Shown: positions 1-9,471 of the stretch, one piece after another
Position numbering within the stretch: the stretch's first letter is position 1
Layout of the letters: every line of letters begins with the position of its first letter
Assembly: GCF_900019265.1 (NCBI RefSeq)
Contig: NZ_CYGX02000032.1
Coordinates: forward strand, 1-64,000
Direction: 5' to 3'
From: Paraburkholderia ribeironis
GTDB taxonomy: Bacteria > Pseudomonadota > Gammaproteobacteria > Burkholderiales > Burkholderiaceae
DNA length: 64,000 nucleotides
Translations under genes and position numbers: made by a program
Notes under the pieces: model-generated
What the model saw: only the letters and a program-made list of their open reading frames with translations
Told to the model about the DNA's origin: nothing
The model's database searches: none

Positions 1-334
1 ACACCCCGATGGCCGTGATCAGCGGCGCGAGACGCGGCGCTTTGCGCAACGGCCGGTAAGCCACGCTCTTGATCGTGTAGCCGACCACCGAGCAGACGGC
101 CGCTGCGATGATCAACGCGATGACCAGCGTCAGCACGTTGCCGAGGCCGGGGAAGTGGTTCTGCAGCACGCCTATGGCGGAGAGCGCGACCATCGCGCCC
201 ACCATCAACACGTCGCCGTGAGCGAAGTTGATGATGCCCAGAATGCCGTAAACCATCGTATAGCCCAGTGCGATGATGGCATAAACGCTGCCAAGCACCA
301 GTCCGTTTAGGATCTGCTGGATGAAGATATCCAT
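1..334 (-). CDS. livH: LivH-type branched-chain amino-acid ABC permease (partial, N-terminal 111 codons)
   Basis: Inner-membrane permease of a branched-chain amino-acid (Liv/HAAT) ABC importer; the C-terminal part lies beyond the window edge. The visible N-terminus has the family's opening helix (QILNGLVLGSVYAIIALGYT) followed by the conserved MVYGILGIINFAHGD stretch and further hydrophobic helices. The ATG at 332-334 is preceded by an AAGGAG ribosome site. It lies downstream of, and on the same strand as, a Liv-type binding-protein gene, with a terminator-like hairpin between them. Family assignment is firm; which amino acids it carries cannot be read from the sequence. Confidence 0.93.
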   Translation of the reverse strand, partial: MDIFIQQILNGLVLGSVYAIIALGYTMVYGILGIINFAHGDVLMVGAMVALSAIGVLQNHFPGLGNVLTLVIALIIAAAVCSVVGYTIKSVAYRPLRKAPRLAPLITAIGV

Positions 335-507
335 TTATTGCTCCTTAGCCCGTGCGACTGGATTCGTGTTCTGCATCAGCCGGTGGGTGATGCGCTACGG
401 AATCTCAACGGCACTGCGGGTACTGATGTAAAAGACCGGTAAGGGTTATCCGCCGCCGGTTTCGCCTGTTGACCGGGATGCGGTCGCGGGCTCGCCTTGA
501 ACGGATG

Positions 508-540
508 CAAAAACGGCACCGTTGGGTGGTTCGGTGCCGT
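508..540 (-). terminator. Hairpin between binding-protein gene and livH
   Basis: An 8-bp perfect stem (ACGGCACC / GGTGCCGT, 513-540) is followed by a T-run when read on the minus strand. It lies just past the stop of the binding-protein gene. It probably attenuates transcription, so that the binding protein is made in excess over the permease, as is common in ABC operons. Confidence 0.75.
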
Positions 541-559
541 CAGGCTGAACGTTCCGTCA

Positions 560-1759
560 TCACATTTTCACGACGTCGAGAACCGCTTTCTTGCCGTCCT
601 TGAAGTCGTAAAGCGTAATGGCGCCCTCTTTCAAATCACCCTTGTCGTCGAACGCGATGTGACCGATTACTCCGTTGTAGTCGGTCGATGGCATCGCAGC
701 CAGCACCTTGGGCGCCTCGATCGAATTAGCGCGCTTCATTGCATCGACGACCACGTACACAGCGTCATACGTGAACGGCGCGTAAATCTGCACCGGCGTG
801 TGGAAGCGGTCCTCGTACTTCTTTTCGAAGTCCGCTCCCTTGTCCATTTTCGAAAGCGCCAGTCCTGCCTCCGAACAGACCAGGTTTTGCACGGCGGTTC
901 CCGCCAGCTCACCCACCTTGTCGGTACACACACCGTCGCCGCCAAGGATTTTTGCCCCGATACCGAGCGCCGCCGCCTGCTTCGTCAGCGGCCCGCCCGT
1001 TGCGTCCATGCCGCCGAACATGATCACGTCCGGCTGAACACTCTTGATCTTCGTGAGAATGGCCCGGAAATCCGTGGCCCGGTCGTTCGTCGCTTCCCGC
1101 GCGACGACTTTCGCTCCGCTCGCCTCCACGGTCTTCGCGAATTCATCCGCAAGCCCCTTACCGTAGGCGGTCGCATCGTCGACGATCGCGATGCGTTTGG
1201 CGCCCAACGCCTTCGTGGCGTAATTGGCGAGCGCCGGACCTTGTTGCGCGTCGGTGGCGACGACCCGATAGGTCGTCTTGAAACCCTGCCGCGTGAACGC
1301 CGGATTGGTCGACGACGGCGAGATCTGCACGATGACCGCATCGCTATAGATCTTCGAAGCCGGAATCGACACGCCCGAATTCAGATGCCCGATCACCGCG
1401 ACCACATGGTCGTCGACCAGCTTCTGCGCCACCGACGTACCTGTTTTCGGGTCCGCCGCGTCGTCTTGCGCGTCGAGCTGCAACTGGATCTTGCGGCCGT
1501 CGATCGTCAAACCCTGCGCGTTGATTTCCTCGACCGCCAAACGCGCGCCGTTTTCGTTGTCCTTGCCTAGATGTGCGATACCGCCCGTCAAAGGGGCCGC
1601 ATGACCAATCTTCACAACAGTTGCTTCGCTCGTGGAGGCCGCCGCGACCGCAGCCGCCGACGCACCCAGGTCCGCTTCGCCATCCTGTTTTTTGCCGCAC
1701 GCGGTCAGCATCACGACCGCGGCCGCGATGGACACGGCGTAAGCAAACTTGACTCGCAT
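560..1759 (-). CDS. Branched-chain amino-acid ABC transporter substrate-binding lipoprotein (LivK/LivJ type)
   Basis: Periplasmic binding protein, 399 aa, feeding the adjacent LivH permease. The N-terminus MRVKFAYAVS... with a hydrophobic core and LTAC lipobox predicts a lipoprotein. The mature part has the type-I periplasmic-binding fold signatures VKIGHAAPLTGGIAHLGKD and later YDAVYVVVDAMKRA. I chose the ATG at 1757-1759 over an upstream in-frame start because AGGAG sits just before it and the signal peptide begins there. The family usually binds Leu/Ile/Val or related small amino acids; the ligand here is not known. Confidence 0.93.
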   Translation of the reverse strand: MRVKFAYAVSIAAAVVMLTACGKKQDGEADLGASAAAVAAASTSEATVVKIGHAAPLTGGIAHLGKDNENGARLAVEEINAQGLTIDGRKIQLQLDAQDDAADPKTGTSVAQKLVDDHVVAVIGHLNSGVSIPASKIYSDAVIVQISPSSTNPAFTRQGFKTTYRVVATDAQQGPALANYATKALGAKRIAIVDDATAYGKGLADEFAKTVEASGAKVVAREATNDRATDFRAILTKIKSVQPDVIMFGGMDATGGPLTKQAAALGIGAKILGGDGVCTDKVGELAGTAVQNLVCSEAGLALSKMDKGADFEKKYEDRFHTPVQIYAPFTYDAVYVVVDAMKRANSIEAPKVLAAMPSTDYNGVIGHIAFDDKGDLKEGAITLYDFKDGKKAVLDVVKM

Positions 1760-2248
1760 TAAGTAGGTCTCCTGCGCCTTGCACCATCCAATGTTCGGGA
1801 CCGTAAGGCCTTGAGAACGCGCGCATTGTAACTCCAATTATGCGGCAGGCAATATTGTTGAACCGGCAGGGTTTTCCTGCATTGCAACCGCATTTTGAAG
1901 GCCAATTCCCTCAAAAAGAGCAACCTGGTTGCGATTGATTTTCGTGCATCAGTTGCACCATCGCGAAACCCAATGGCATCAAGTGTTGCAGCGAATCGGC
2001 CCGAGCGCCGGTCGCACCGCGCTTTGCGTAAAGTATTACGTTTGTAGCCGCATTAAAGATCACGCACTATCGTAGTGCGCCAAAATTCAGCCCGGCTGAT
2101 TTGGTGGATTTTTAACGGGGACGCATCACTCGAAAAGCATAAAGAACCGGATCAAAATTCCTAAGGAATTTGTGCGCAAGGACACCTTGAGGGGCTTTTG
2201 TCGATGATATGGCACTTTATTTTCTGCACGCTCTCCGAGAGACAGACG
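1760..2248. other. Intergenic region upstream of the binding-protein gene
   Basis: About 490 bases without a convincing gene. It should hold the promoter of the livK-like gene, but I could not fix the boxes. It contains a perfect inverted repeat at 2063-2079, listed separately. Confidence 0.6.
2063..2079. promoter_or_regulatory. Inverted repeat CGCACTA-TCG-TAGTGCG
   Basis: A perfect 7-bp dyad with a 3-bp centre, about 300 bp upstream of the binding-protein start and about 170 bp beyond the ispH terminator. It has no T-run, so it is more likely a protein-binding site than a terminator. The protein that would bind it is unknown. Confidence 0.4.
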
Positions 2249-2277
2249 CAAAAAAAGCGCGCCCTGGGGCGCGCTTT
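2249..2277 (-). terminator. Rho-independent terminator of fkpB-ispH
   Basis: Ten-bp stem (AAAGCGCGCC / GGCGCGCTTT) with a 4-base loop. On the minus strand it is followed by seven Ts. It starts about 25 bp past the ispH stop. Confidence 0.9.
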
Positions 2278-2301
2278 CCTTTCAACTCAATCAGCCGTTT
2301 G

Positions 2302-3261
2302 TCAGGCCGGCAGACCCAGCCCGCGCGGCAGCGGAAACGCGATGTTTTCCTCGATACCGTCAAGCGCACGAACGTTGCGTACGCCGAGCTCACGCAAGCG
2401 CGCGATCACCGCTTGCGCCAGCACCTCCGGCGCCGACGCGCCGGCCGTGACGCCAATGCGGCGCTTGCCCTCGACCCAGACCGGATCGATCTGAGCGGGC
2501 GAATCCACCATATAGGCAGGCACGCCGAGCTTTTCGGCCAACTCGCGCAACCGGTTGGAGTTCGAACTATTCGGGCTGCCGACCACGATCACGACGTCGC
2601 ACTGCGGCGCCATGAACTTCACCGCGTCCTGACGATTCTGCGTGGCGTAGCAGATGTCCTGCTTCTTCGGCTCACGGATGGACGGATATTTTGCCTTCAA
2701 CGCGCGGATGATTTCCGCCGCGTCGTCGACCGACAGCGTGGTTTGCGTGACGAACGCAATCCGTTCGGGATCAGCTAACTGCAATGCCTGCACGTCTTCG
2801 ATGTCTTCGACCAGGTGCATGCCTTCGCCCGCTTGCCCCATCGTCCCTTCGACTTCGGGGTGGCCCTTGTGGCCGATCATCACGATGTCGAAGCCATCCT
2901 GACGCATCTTCGCGACTTCGATGTGCACCTTGGTCACCAGCGGACAAGTCGCGTCATACACGCGCAGCCCGCGAGACTCGGCTTCCGAACGCACCGCCTT
3001 CGACACACCGTGCGCGCTGAAGATCACCGTGTTGCCGGCCGGCACTTCTTCCAGCCGCTCGATGAAGATCGCACCCTTCTTGCGCAGGTCTTCGACCACA
3101 TAGGCGTTATGGACGATTTCATGGCGCACGTAGATCGGCGAACCGTGCAGCTTGATGGCCCGCTCGACGATCTCGATCGCCCGATCGACGCCGGCGCAAA
3201 ATCCGCGCGGCTGCGCCAGCAAGATCTCGGCTTCGGCAAGAGTCGTATCCATGATGCTCAT
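2302..3261 (-). CDS. ispH: 4-hydroxy-3-methylbut-2-enyl diphosphate reductase
   Basis: Last step of the MEP isoprenoid pathway: reduces HMBPP to IPP and DMAPP with a 4Fe-4S cluster. The 319-aa protein has normal length, and the three cluster cysteines are visible at C22 ([15 protein letters not shown]), C106 ([12 protein letters not shown]) and C204 ([11 protein letters not shown]). The start at 3261 lies 2 bases after the fkpB stop; M4 (3252) is an alternative start. It is the second gene of a fkpB-ispH operon that ends in a strong terminator. This FKBP-IspH pairing is widespread in proteobacteria. Confidence 0.98.
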   Translation of the reverse strand: MSIMDTTLAEAEILLAQPRGFCAGVDRAIEIVERAIKLHGSPIYVRHEIVHNAYVVEDLRKKGAIFIERLEEVPAGNTVIFSAHGVSKAVRSEAESRGLRVYDATCPLVTKVHIEVAKMRQDGFDIVMIGHKGHPEVEGTMGQAGEGMHLVEDIEDVQALQLADPERIAFVTQTTLSVDDAAEIIRALKAKYPSIREPKKQDICYATQNRQDAVKFMAPQCDVVIVVGSPNSSNSNRLRELAEKLGVPAYMVDSPAQIDPVWVEGKRRIGVTAGASAPEVLAQAVIARLRELGVRNVRALDGIEENIAFPLPRGLGLPA

Positions 3262-3263
3262 GT

Positions 3264-3719
3264 TTACAAAATCCCGATGATTTTCACTTCAAACGCCAGC
3301 GCCTGGCCGGCAAGCGGGTGGTTGAAATCGAACAAGGCCGACGTCTCGCCGACTTCCTTCAGCACACCTGCGTAGCGGCCGCCCCCGGGCGCGTTGAATT
3401 CGACCAGATCACCCGGCGAAAAATCCTCGCCGATCACGCTGTTTTCGCGCAGCGTGGCCAGCGATACGCGCTGAATCAGCTCCGGGTTGCGGGGACCGAA
3501 CGCCTGGCCCGGCGCTAGCTGAAAGGTCGAATGGTGGCCCACCTTCAAACCCAGCAAAATGTCTTCCAGCGGCGGCGCCAGTTGGCCGGCGCCGAGCAGC
3601 AGCGTGGCCGGCTTGTCGATAAACGTATTGATGACTTCGGCGCCATCGGCAAGGGAAAGCCGGTAGTGAAGCGTCACGTGTGAACCGGGTTTCACCTCGG
3701 AAATGTCGATGATGCTCAT
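3264..3719 (-). CDS. fkpB: FKBP-type peptidyl-prolyl isomerase (SlpA/FkpB)
   Basis: Small cytoplasmic prolyl cis-trans isomerase and chaperone, 151 aa, of the SlyD/SlpA class. The FKBP core appears as [12 protein letters not shown] at the N-terminus, the inserted flap [12 protein letters not shown], and the C-terminal half [18 protein letters not shown]. It lacks the His-rich tail of SlyD. First gene of the operon with ispH, only 2 bases apart. Confidence 0.95.
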   Translation of the reverse strand: MSIIDISEVKPGSHVTLHYRLSLADGAEVINTFIDKPATLLLGAGQLAPPLEDILLGLKVGHHSTFQLAPGQAFGPRNPELIQRVSLATLRENSVIGEDFSPGDLVEFNAPGGGRYAGVLKEVGETSALFDFNHPLAGQALAFEVKIIGIL

Positions 3720-3931
3720 GCAATGCTCGCTCAGTCGAAGCGCGCTGCACGCGTGTGCGGCGGACGCCAGTCAACGCCGCAGGCAACGCGTGTGGCAAAC
3801 CGTCGTGGTGCCGTGCGCAAAGCGTCTATTGTAAGCCACATAGCGGGCGGCGGCTTGGTCCGTCGCGAGCATGGCGGCATGGCCGCCGCGCGGCGCCGCC
3901 CCACCCATCCGAAGCGGAGGACCCTATCCAG

Positions 3932-4711
3932 ATGACCGATCACGTCAGCACAATCGACGCAACGCCCGTGGCGCCGGCCCCGCCGCAGCCACAGGCAAAC
4001 GCCGCCACGCAATCCGCACCGCCCGCAGGTCCAGCGCGCCTGCGCGGTAAATGGCATAAGAGCGACATGCCGCGCGAGCGGCTGATCGAGCGGGGCCCCG
4101 GCGTGTTGTCCGATGCCGAGATGATCGTGCTGGTGCTGGGCTCGGGTCTGCCAGGCCACGACGTCTTCAGCGTGGCGCGCGCGTTGCTGGACCGCTTTGG
4201 CTCGCTGCGCGCGATGCTCGACGCGACCTACGCGGATTTCGACGGCCTGCGCGGGCTCGGGCCGGCGAAAAAGGCGCAACTGGTCGCGATCATGGAAATG
4301 GCACGCCGCTCGCTGGTCGATAAAATGCGCCGGCGCACGTTGATGAACTCGCCCGAAACCGTGGAAAACTATCTGCGCCTGCTGATCGGCGGCCGCCCGC
4401 ACGAAGTTTTCGTGTCGCTGTTTCTCGACGCCCGGCATCGGCTGATACGTTGCGAGGAAAGCGCGCAGGGCTCGCTCACGCGCATGGCGGTCTATCCGCG
4501 CGAAATCGTGCGGCGCGCGCTGAGCGTGAACGCGGCCAGCCTGATCGTCGCGCATAATCACCCGTCGGGCGCAGTCCAACCAAGCGCGAGCGACTGCCGC
4601 CTGACCCACACGCTGCGTGACGCCCTCGCCCTGATCGACGTGCAACTGATCGATCATCTGGTGGTCGGCGCCGACAGCGTCTACTCGTTCGCCCGCGCCG
4701 GCTGGCCCTGA
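3932..4711 (+). CDS. radC: RadC family protein (JAB/MPN domain)
   Basis: 259-aa RadC/YicR family protein, historically called a DNA-repair protein although its role is unproven. An Ala/Pro-rich N-terminal tail of about 30 residues precedes a helix-hairpin-helix-like part ([13 protein letters not shown]). A JAB1/MPN metalloprotease-like domain then carries the metal-site signature [16 protein letters not shown] chose the ATG at 3932 because GCGGAGG lies upstream and the family begins near here; a longer frame opens at 3755 but its extra residues look non-coding. It is transcribed alone, ahead of the rpmB promoter. Confidence 0.93.
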   Translation: MTDHVSTIDATPVAPAPPQPQANAATQSAPPAGPARLRGKWHKSDMPRERLIERGPGVLSDAEMIVLVLGSGLPGHDVFSVARALLDRFGSLRAMLDATYADFDGLRGLGPAKKAQLVAIMEMARRSLVDKMRRRTLMNSPETVENYLRLLIGGRPHEVFVSLFLDARHRLIRCEESAQGSLTRMAVYPREIVRRALSVNAASLIVAHNHPSGAVQPSASDCRLTHTLRDALALIDVQLIDHLVVGADSVYSFARAGWP

Positions 4712-4769
4712 CACGGCTCTAACCAGGATCGCGAGCGCATGGCGCCAGCTCAGGCATCGCAAATAAGGT

Positions 4770-4799
4770 TTGATTTTGCGGCTTTTTTTCTGCTAGAAT
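4770..4799 (+). promoter_or_regulatory. Sigma-70 promoter for rpmB-rpmG
   Basis: TTGATT at 4770-4775 and TAGAAT at 4794-4799 are separated by 18 bp, in an AT-rich patch. This predicts a leader of about 145 nt before rpmB. Confidence 0.7.
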
Positions 4800-4950
4800 T
4801 CCGGTTTGCCTATTTCCAACCCCCTGTTCCGAAGCCATTAAGGCGTTCCGGAAAGGACCAGGCGCCCTGGTTTCAAGAACTTGAGCGCGGATCTTTTCGG
4901 GAAACTTTCACGGCGTTCGAACTCAGAATTAGCGTATTAGGAGTGCTCTC

Positions 4951-5184
4951 ATGGCACGCGTATGCCAAGTAACTGGGAAAGCGCCGATGAGCGGCAACAA
5001 CGTTTCCCACGCGAACAACAAGACCAAGCGCCGGTTCCTGCCGAACCTGCAAAACCGCCGCATTTGGGTGGAAAGCGAAAACCGTTGGGTGCGTCTGCGC
5101 ATTTCGACCGCAGGCCTGCGCCTGATCGACAAGAACGGTATTGACGCTGTGCTCGCAGATCTGCGAGCACGCGGTGAAGCCTAA
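4951..5184 (+). CDS. rpmB: 50S ribosomal protein L28
   Basis: 77-aa L28 of the large ribosomal subunit. The start [32 protein letters not shown] N-terminus is diagnostic ([10 protein letters not shown], then the basic NNKTKRRF). Ribosome site TAGGAG before the ATG. First gene of the two-gene rpmB-rpmG operon. It has only one N-terminal Cys, so it looks like a zinc-free form. Confidence 0.98.
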   Translation: MARVCQVTGKAPMSGNNVSHANNKTKRRFLPNLQNRRIWVESENRWVRLRISTAGLRLIDKNGIDAVLADLRARGEA

Positions 5185-5194
5185 GGAGTAAATC

Positions 5195-5362
5195 ATGGCG
5201 AAAGGCGCACGCGACAAGATCAAGCTGGAATCGACCGCAGGCACGGGTCACTTCTACACGACAACGAAGAACAAACGCAACATGCCGGAAAAGATGCTGA
5301 TCAAGAAGTTTGATCCGGTCATCCGTAAGCACGTTGACTACAAGGAAACCAAGATTAAATAA
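5195..5362 (+). CDS. rpmG: 50S ribosomal protein L33
   Basis: 55-aa L33, starting [14 protein letters not shown] and ending YKETKIK. It lacks the paired zinc cysteines of the C+ form, so it is the C-minus, zinc-independent type. An AAGGAG ribosome site overlaps the end of rpmB, 10 bases downstream of the stop. Co-transcribed with rpmB and closed by a terminator at 5399. Confidence 0.98.
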   Translation: MAKGARDKIKLESTAGTGHFYTTTKNKRNMPEKMLIKKFDPVIRKHVDYKETKIK

Positions 5363-5398
5363 ATCTTGGCTCCTGCCTGACGAAGGCAAAAGACATAC

Positions 5399-5430
5399 AA
5401 AAAGCCTCGCATTCATGCGAGGCTTTTTGT
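5399..5430 (+). terminator. Terminator of rpmB-rpmG
   Basis: Stem AAAAAGCCTCGCA / TGCGAGGCTTTTT with a 4-base loop, then TTGTTTT. Very stable and symmetric. Confidence 0.92.
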
Positions 5431-5606
5431 TTTCTGCGCGCCGTTATCGCGTCATCCCAAGCTTGCCATTCGCTCTTCGCGCCCGCGAATCGTCTTATCC
5501 TGTTCGGCCAGCTTTCGTTCGCTCGCTGCGGCGCGTATCCTCTCCTGTTTTAGCGGTGAGCGAATCGCACGCCGCCATGGGAAAACAAAAGACGGAGATG
5601 TAGGCA

Positions 5607-7205
5607 ATGGAATTCGATGTAGCGATTGTCGGTAGCGGTCTGGCTGGTCTGAGCGTCGCGCTCAATCTCGCGCAGACCCGGCGAGTAGCGGTGATCGCCA
5701 AGCGATCGATGACCGAAGGCGCAAGCGACTGGGCACAAGGCGGCATCGCGGCGGTCCTCGATTCGGCGGACAGCATCGAAAACCATGTGCGCGATACGCT
5801 GGTCGCGGGCGGCGGTCTGTGCGACGAGGCCGCTACACGCTTCATCGTCGAACATGGGCGTGCCGCGATCGAATGGCTGATCGCGCAAGGCGTACCGTTC
5901 ACCAAAGACGATGCCGCCGAACTCGGGTTTCATCTGACGCGCGAAGGCGGCCATAGTCATCGCCGGATCATTCACGCCGCGGATGCGACCGGCCACGCGG
6001 TGGTCGCCACACTCAGCGAACGCGTGCGCCACCATCCGAACATCACGCTGCTCGAAGATCACTACGCGATCGACCTGATCACGTCCGACCGCCTCGGTTT
6101 GCCGGGACGCCGCTGTCATGGCCTGTACGCGCTCGATCTGCAAAGCGGCCGCACGGTGACGATTGAAGCGCCGCATACGGTGCTCGCGACCGGCGGCGCC
6201 GGCAAGGTCTATCTCTACACCACCAACCCGGACACCGCGACCGGCGACGGCATCGCGATGGCCTGGCGGGCCGGCTGCCGAGTGTCGAATATGGAATTCA
6301 TCCAGTTCCATCCGACCTGCCTGTTCCACCCGTACGCGAAGTCGTTTTTGATCTCGGAAGCGGTGCGCGGCGAAGGCGGCATCCTGAAGCTGCCGGACGG
6401 CACGCGCTTCATGCCGAACCACGACGCACGCGCCGAACTCGCGCCGCGCGACATCGTTGCACGTGCGATCGATTTCGAAATCAAGAAGCGTGGCATCGAT
6501 TGCGTGTACCTCGACATCAGCCACCAGCCGCCGGCGTTCCTGCGCGAACATTTCCCGACGATTCTGGCTCGCTGCCTGGAATTCGGCATCGACATCACCA
6601 AGGAAGCGATCCCGGTCGTGCCGGCCGCGCACTACACTTGCGGCGGCGTCGTGACCGATCTGGCGGGCCGCACCGATCTGGCGGGTCTCTATGCCGTTGG
6701 CGAGACGTCCTGCACCGGTCTGCACGGCGCGAACCGCCTTGCCAGCAACTCATTGCTGGAGTGCCTCGTGGTTGGGCGCTCGGCTGCGCAAGCCATCGAA
6801 GACGAAGGCTTCGGCGCCGCCGTCCACGCGCCGCTGCCGGATTGGGATGAAAGCCGTGTATCGGATCCCGACGAAGAAGTCGTAGTCGCGCACAATTGGG
6901 ACGAGCTGCGCCGGCTGATGTGGAATTACGTCGGGATCGTGCGCACGGACAAACGGCTGGCGCGCGCAAAGCACCGCCTTGCGCTGTTGCGCGACGAAAT
7001 CCACGAGTACTACGCGAACTTCAAGGTAAGCCGCGATCTGCTCGAACTGCGTAATCTGGTCGACGTAGCCTCGTTGATCGTCGAAGGTGCGCGCGCACGA
7101 CGTGAGAGCCGTGGCCTGCACTTCAGCCGCGACTGGCCGGCGACCTTGCCCAAGGCGCTGCCGACGGTGCTATCGCCGGAGTACGTGCGCAATCGCAACG
7201 TCTGA
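5607..7205 (+). CDS. nadB: L-aspartate oxidase
   Basis: FAD enzyme (532 aa) that oxidises L-aspartate to iminoaspartate, the first step of de novo NAD synthesis. The N-terminal Rossmann motif [13 protein letters not shown] binds FAD. The family signatures [11 protein letters not shown], the active-site [15 protein letters not shown] stretch ([11 protein letters not shown]) and EFIQFHPT are all present. The C-terminal helical domain ends normally. It converges on nadA-nadC, whose products complete quinolinate synthesis and its conversion to nicotinate mononucleotide, so the whole pathway lies in 3.7 kb. Confidence 0.98.
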   Translation: MEFDVAIVGSGLAGLSVALNLAQTRRVAVIAKRSMTEGASDWAQGGIAAVLDSADSIENHVRDTLVAGGGLCDEAATRFIVEHGRAAIEWLIAQGVPFTKDDAAELGFHLTREGGHSHRRIIHAADATGHAVVATLSERVRHHPNITLLEDHYAIDLITSDRLGLPGRRCHGLYALDLQSGRTVTIEAPHTVLATGGAGKVYLYTTNPDTATGDGIAMAWRAGCRVSNMEFIQFHPTCLFHPYAKSFLISEAVRGEGGILKLPDGTRFMPNHDARAELAPRDIVARAIDFEIKKRGIDCVYLDISHQPPAFLREHFPTILARCLEFGIDITKEAIPVVPAAHYTCGGVVTDLAGRTDLAGLYAVGETSCTGLHGANRLASNSLLECLVVGRSAAQAIEDEGFGAAVHAPLPDWDESRVSDPDEEVVVAHNWDELRRLMWNYVGIVRTDKRLARAKHRLALLRDEIHEYYANFKVSRDLLELRNLVDVASLIVEGARARRESRGLHFSRDWPATLPKALPTVLSPEYVRNRNV

Positions 7206-7222
7206 CACGGTGGGATGAAACG

Positions 7223-7262
7223 AAAAGGCCATCGCCGCTTGACCGCGGCGATGGCCTTTTCT
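7223..7262. terminator. Terminator between nadB and nadC
   Basis: A 16-bp perfect stem (7223-7238 / 7245-7260, AAAAGGCCATCGCCGC and its complement) with a 6-base loop. T-runs flank it on both strands, so it can serve nadB and nadA-nadC, which converge here. Confidence 0.92.
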
Positions 7263-7290
7263 ATTGGACGCGAACGCTGAAGCGCAAGCG

Positions 7291-8202
7291 TCAAACAATC
7301 CGCATCGAGTAATCCGTCGCGCGCACGTCTTTGGTCAGCGCGCCGATCGACACCCGGTCGACGCCCGTTTCCGCGATCGTCCGCACGGTCTCGAAGTTGA
7401 CGCCGCCGGACACCTCCAGCACCGCTCGCCCCGCCGTGATGCGGACCGCGTCGCGCATCGCATCGAACGAAAAGTTGTCCAGCAGAATGGATTGCGCGCC
7501 GTGCGCGAGCGCAGTTTCCAGCTCATCGAGCGTCTCGACTTCGATCTGGATCGACACGCCCGCATTCAACGCCAGCGCCGCGTCGATTGCCGCACCGACA
7601 CCACCCGCGGCGGCAATGTGGTTCTCCTTGATGAGAATGCCGTCGTACAACGCGAGGCGCTGATTCGCCCCGCCACCCACGCGCACCGCGTACTTCTGCG
7701 CGAGCCGCAAACCCGGCAGCGTCTTGCGCGTATCGAGAATGCGCGTGCGCGTATGAGCAATCGCGTCGACATAGCGACGCGTTGCAGTTGCCACACCCGA
7801 CAGAAGCTGCAGAAAATTCAGCGCGTTGCGCTCCGCGGTCAACAGCGCGCGCACCGGCCCGCGCAGTTCGCAAACCGGCGTGTCCGCGCTCATCCGATCA
7901 CCCTCGCGGTAACGCCACTGCACCTCGATACGCGGATCGACCTCGCGCAGCACCGCGTTGAACCACGGCACGCCACATAGCACAGCATCCTCGCGCACGA
8001 TGATGCGCGCATCGCGTATGTCGTCGGCGGGAACCAGGCGACCGGTCTGATCGCCGGTGCCGACATCTTCGGCGAGCGCATCGGCCACGTTGCGCGCCAA
8101 CGCGGTGTCGAACGCCGCGCCGTACTGCGCGTGAATCTCAGCGAACAGCGGCGACACCGCCTCGATCTGATTGCGCTCCACTGCTCCCTCTAGCACCGCC
8201 AT
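7291..8202 (-). CDS. nadC: Nicotinate-nucleotide pyrophosphorylase (quinolinate phosphoribosyltransferase)
   Basis: Converts quinolinate and PRPP to nicotinate mononucleotide with loss of CO2. The 303-aa protein shows the family's EDVGTGDQT near the N-terminus, LLSGVATATRRYVDAI, DTRKTLPGLRLAQKYAV, GGGANQRLALYDGILIKENH and the C-terminal EVSGGVNFETV loop. The start ATG at 8202 overlaps the nadA stop in a TGATG junction, indicating translational coupling; a GTG one codon earlier is also possible. A longer open frame to 8424 is only overlap with nadA. Confidence 0.97.
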   Translation of the reverse strand: MAVLEGAVERNQIEAVSPLFAEIHAQYGAAFDTALARNVADALAEDVGTGDQTGRLVPADDIRDARIIVREDAVLCGVPWFNAVLREVDPRIEVQWRYREGDRMSADTPVCELRGPVRALLTAERNALNFLQLLSGVATATRRYVDAIAHTRTRILDTRKTLPGLRLAQKYAVRVGGGANQRLALYDGILIKENHIAAAGGVGAAIDAALALNAGVSIQIEVETLDELETALAHGAQSILLDNFSFDAMRDAVRITAGRAVLEVSGGVNFETVRTIAETGVDRVSIGALTKDVRATDYSMRIV

Positions 8203-9341
8203 CACGCCGCCCCTACGTTCGAATACAGTTGCGCGTCGCGTGCGAGATCGCCGCTTGCCTGCACGCGCTTCTTGTGGCGCGCGGCAAAGTCCAGCATCCG
8301 GTCGATCGGCAGACGCGCCCGCTCGCCGATCGCACGATCGACGAAAATTTCGTTGTGGCCGCGCTCGAGCACGTCCGCCAGATTCGCGAGGCCGTTCATC
8401 GCCATCCACGGGCAATGCGCGCAACTCTTGCAGGTCGCGCTGTTGCCGGCCGTCGGCGCGGCGATCAGCGTCTTGCCGGGTGCGGCGAGCTGCATCTTGT
8501 GCAGAATGCCGAGATCGGTCGCGACGATGAAATGCGTCGCGTCGAGTTTTCGGGCGGCGTCGATCAGTTGCGTGGTCGAGCCCACCACGTCCGCTTGCGC
8601 GACCACGCTAGCCGGCGACTCGGGGTGCACCAGCACTTTCGCGCCCGGGTATTCGGCGCGCAGCAGATCCAGCTCGATGCCCTTGAATTCGTCGTGCACG
8701 AGACACGAGCCCTGCCACAGCAGCATGTCCGCACCAGTCTTGCTCTGGATGTAGCGGCCGAGATGCCGGTCCGGCGCCCAGATGATCTTTTCGCCGCGAG
8801 CGTGCAGATCGGCCACGATCTCCAGCCCGATCGACGACGTCACCATCCAGTCCGCGCGCGCCTTGACCGCCGCGCTGGTGTTCGCGTACACGACCACCGT
8901 GCGGTCCGGATGCGCGTCGCAGAAAGCCGAGAATTCGTCCACCGGGCAGCCGAGATCGAGCGAACAGGTCGCGTCGAGATCCGGCATCAGAATGCGCTTG
9001 TCCGGACTGAGAATTTTTGCTGTCTCGCCCATGAAGCGCACGCCTGCCACCACCAGCGTTTGCGCCTCGTGATCGCGCCCGAAGCGCGCCATCTCCAGCG
9101 AGTCCGCTACGCAGCCGCCGGTTTCATCGGCAAGCTCCTGCAATTCTGCATCGACATAATAGTGCGCGACGAGCACTGCCTTCTCGCGCGCAAGCAACGC
9201 GCGGATGCGCGCCTTCAGCGCCACCTTTTCTTGCGCCGATGGGATGGCGGGCACCTTCGCCCACGCCTGCCCGATCCCGCAGGTGGTGCCCTGCGCTTGC
9301 GGACGGTCGTACTCGACCGGTTTGATCGCCTGCTGATCCAT
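8202..9341 (-). CDS. nadA: Quinolinate synthase
   Basis: Condenses iminoaspartate with dihydroxyacetone phosphate to quinolinate, using a 4Fe-4S cluster. The 379-aa protein has [20 protein letters not shown] at the start of the core, the cysteine regions [15 protein letters not shown] and [13 protein letters not shown], and [14 protein letters not shown] chose the ATG at 9341 because GAGGAG precedes it at good spacing; an upstream in-frame start at 9428 adds residues that do not fit the family. Coupled to nadC. Confidence 0.97.
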   Translation of the reverse strand: MDQQAIKPVEYDRPQAQGTTCGIGQAWAKVPAIPSAQEKVALKARIRALLAREKAVLVAHYYVDAELQELADETGGCVADSLEMARFGRDHEAQTLVVAGVRFMGETAKILSPDKRILMPDLDATCSLDLGCPVDEFSAFCDAHPDRTVVVYANTSAAVKARADWMVTSSIGLEIVADLHARGEKIIWAPDRHLGRYIQSKTGADMLLWQGSCLVHDEFKGIELDLLRAEYPGAKVLVHPESPASVVAQADVVGSTTQLIDAARKLDATHFIVATDLGILHKMQLAAPGKTLIAAPTAGNSATCKSCAHCPWMAMNGLANLADVLERGHNEIFVDRAIGERARLPIDRMLDFAARHKKRVQASGDLARDAQLYSNVGAA

Positions 9342-9407
9342 GATCTCCTCTGCCTTCGCACTGCCGCTGCGGACTGTCAATCTCGTGTCGTTGCAGTTTG
9401 CGCGGCC

Positions 9408-9440
9408 CAAAAAGCAAAACCCCGCCAACGCGGGGTTTTG
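9408..9440 (-). terminator. Terminator of the desaturase gene
   Basis: Stem CAAAACCCCG / CGGGGTTTTG (9415-9424 / 9431-9440). Read on the minus strand it runs into TTGCTTTTTG. It lies 31 bp past the desaturase stop and upstream of nadA. Confidence 0.85.
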
Positions 9441-9471
9441 TGACGTAATGAAATTTTAATAGATTTCGCGA

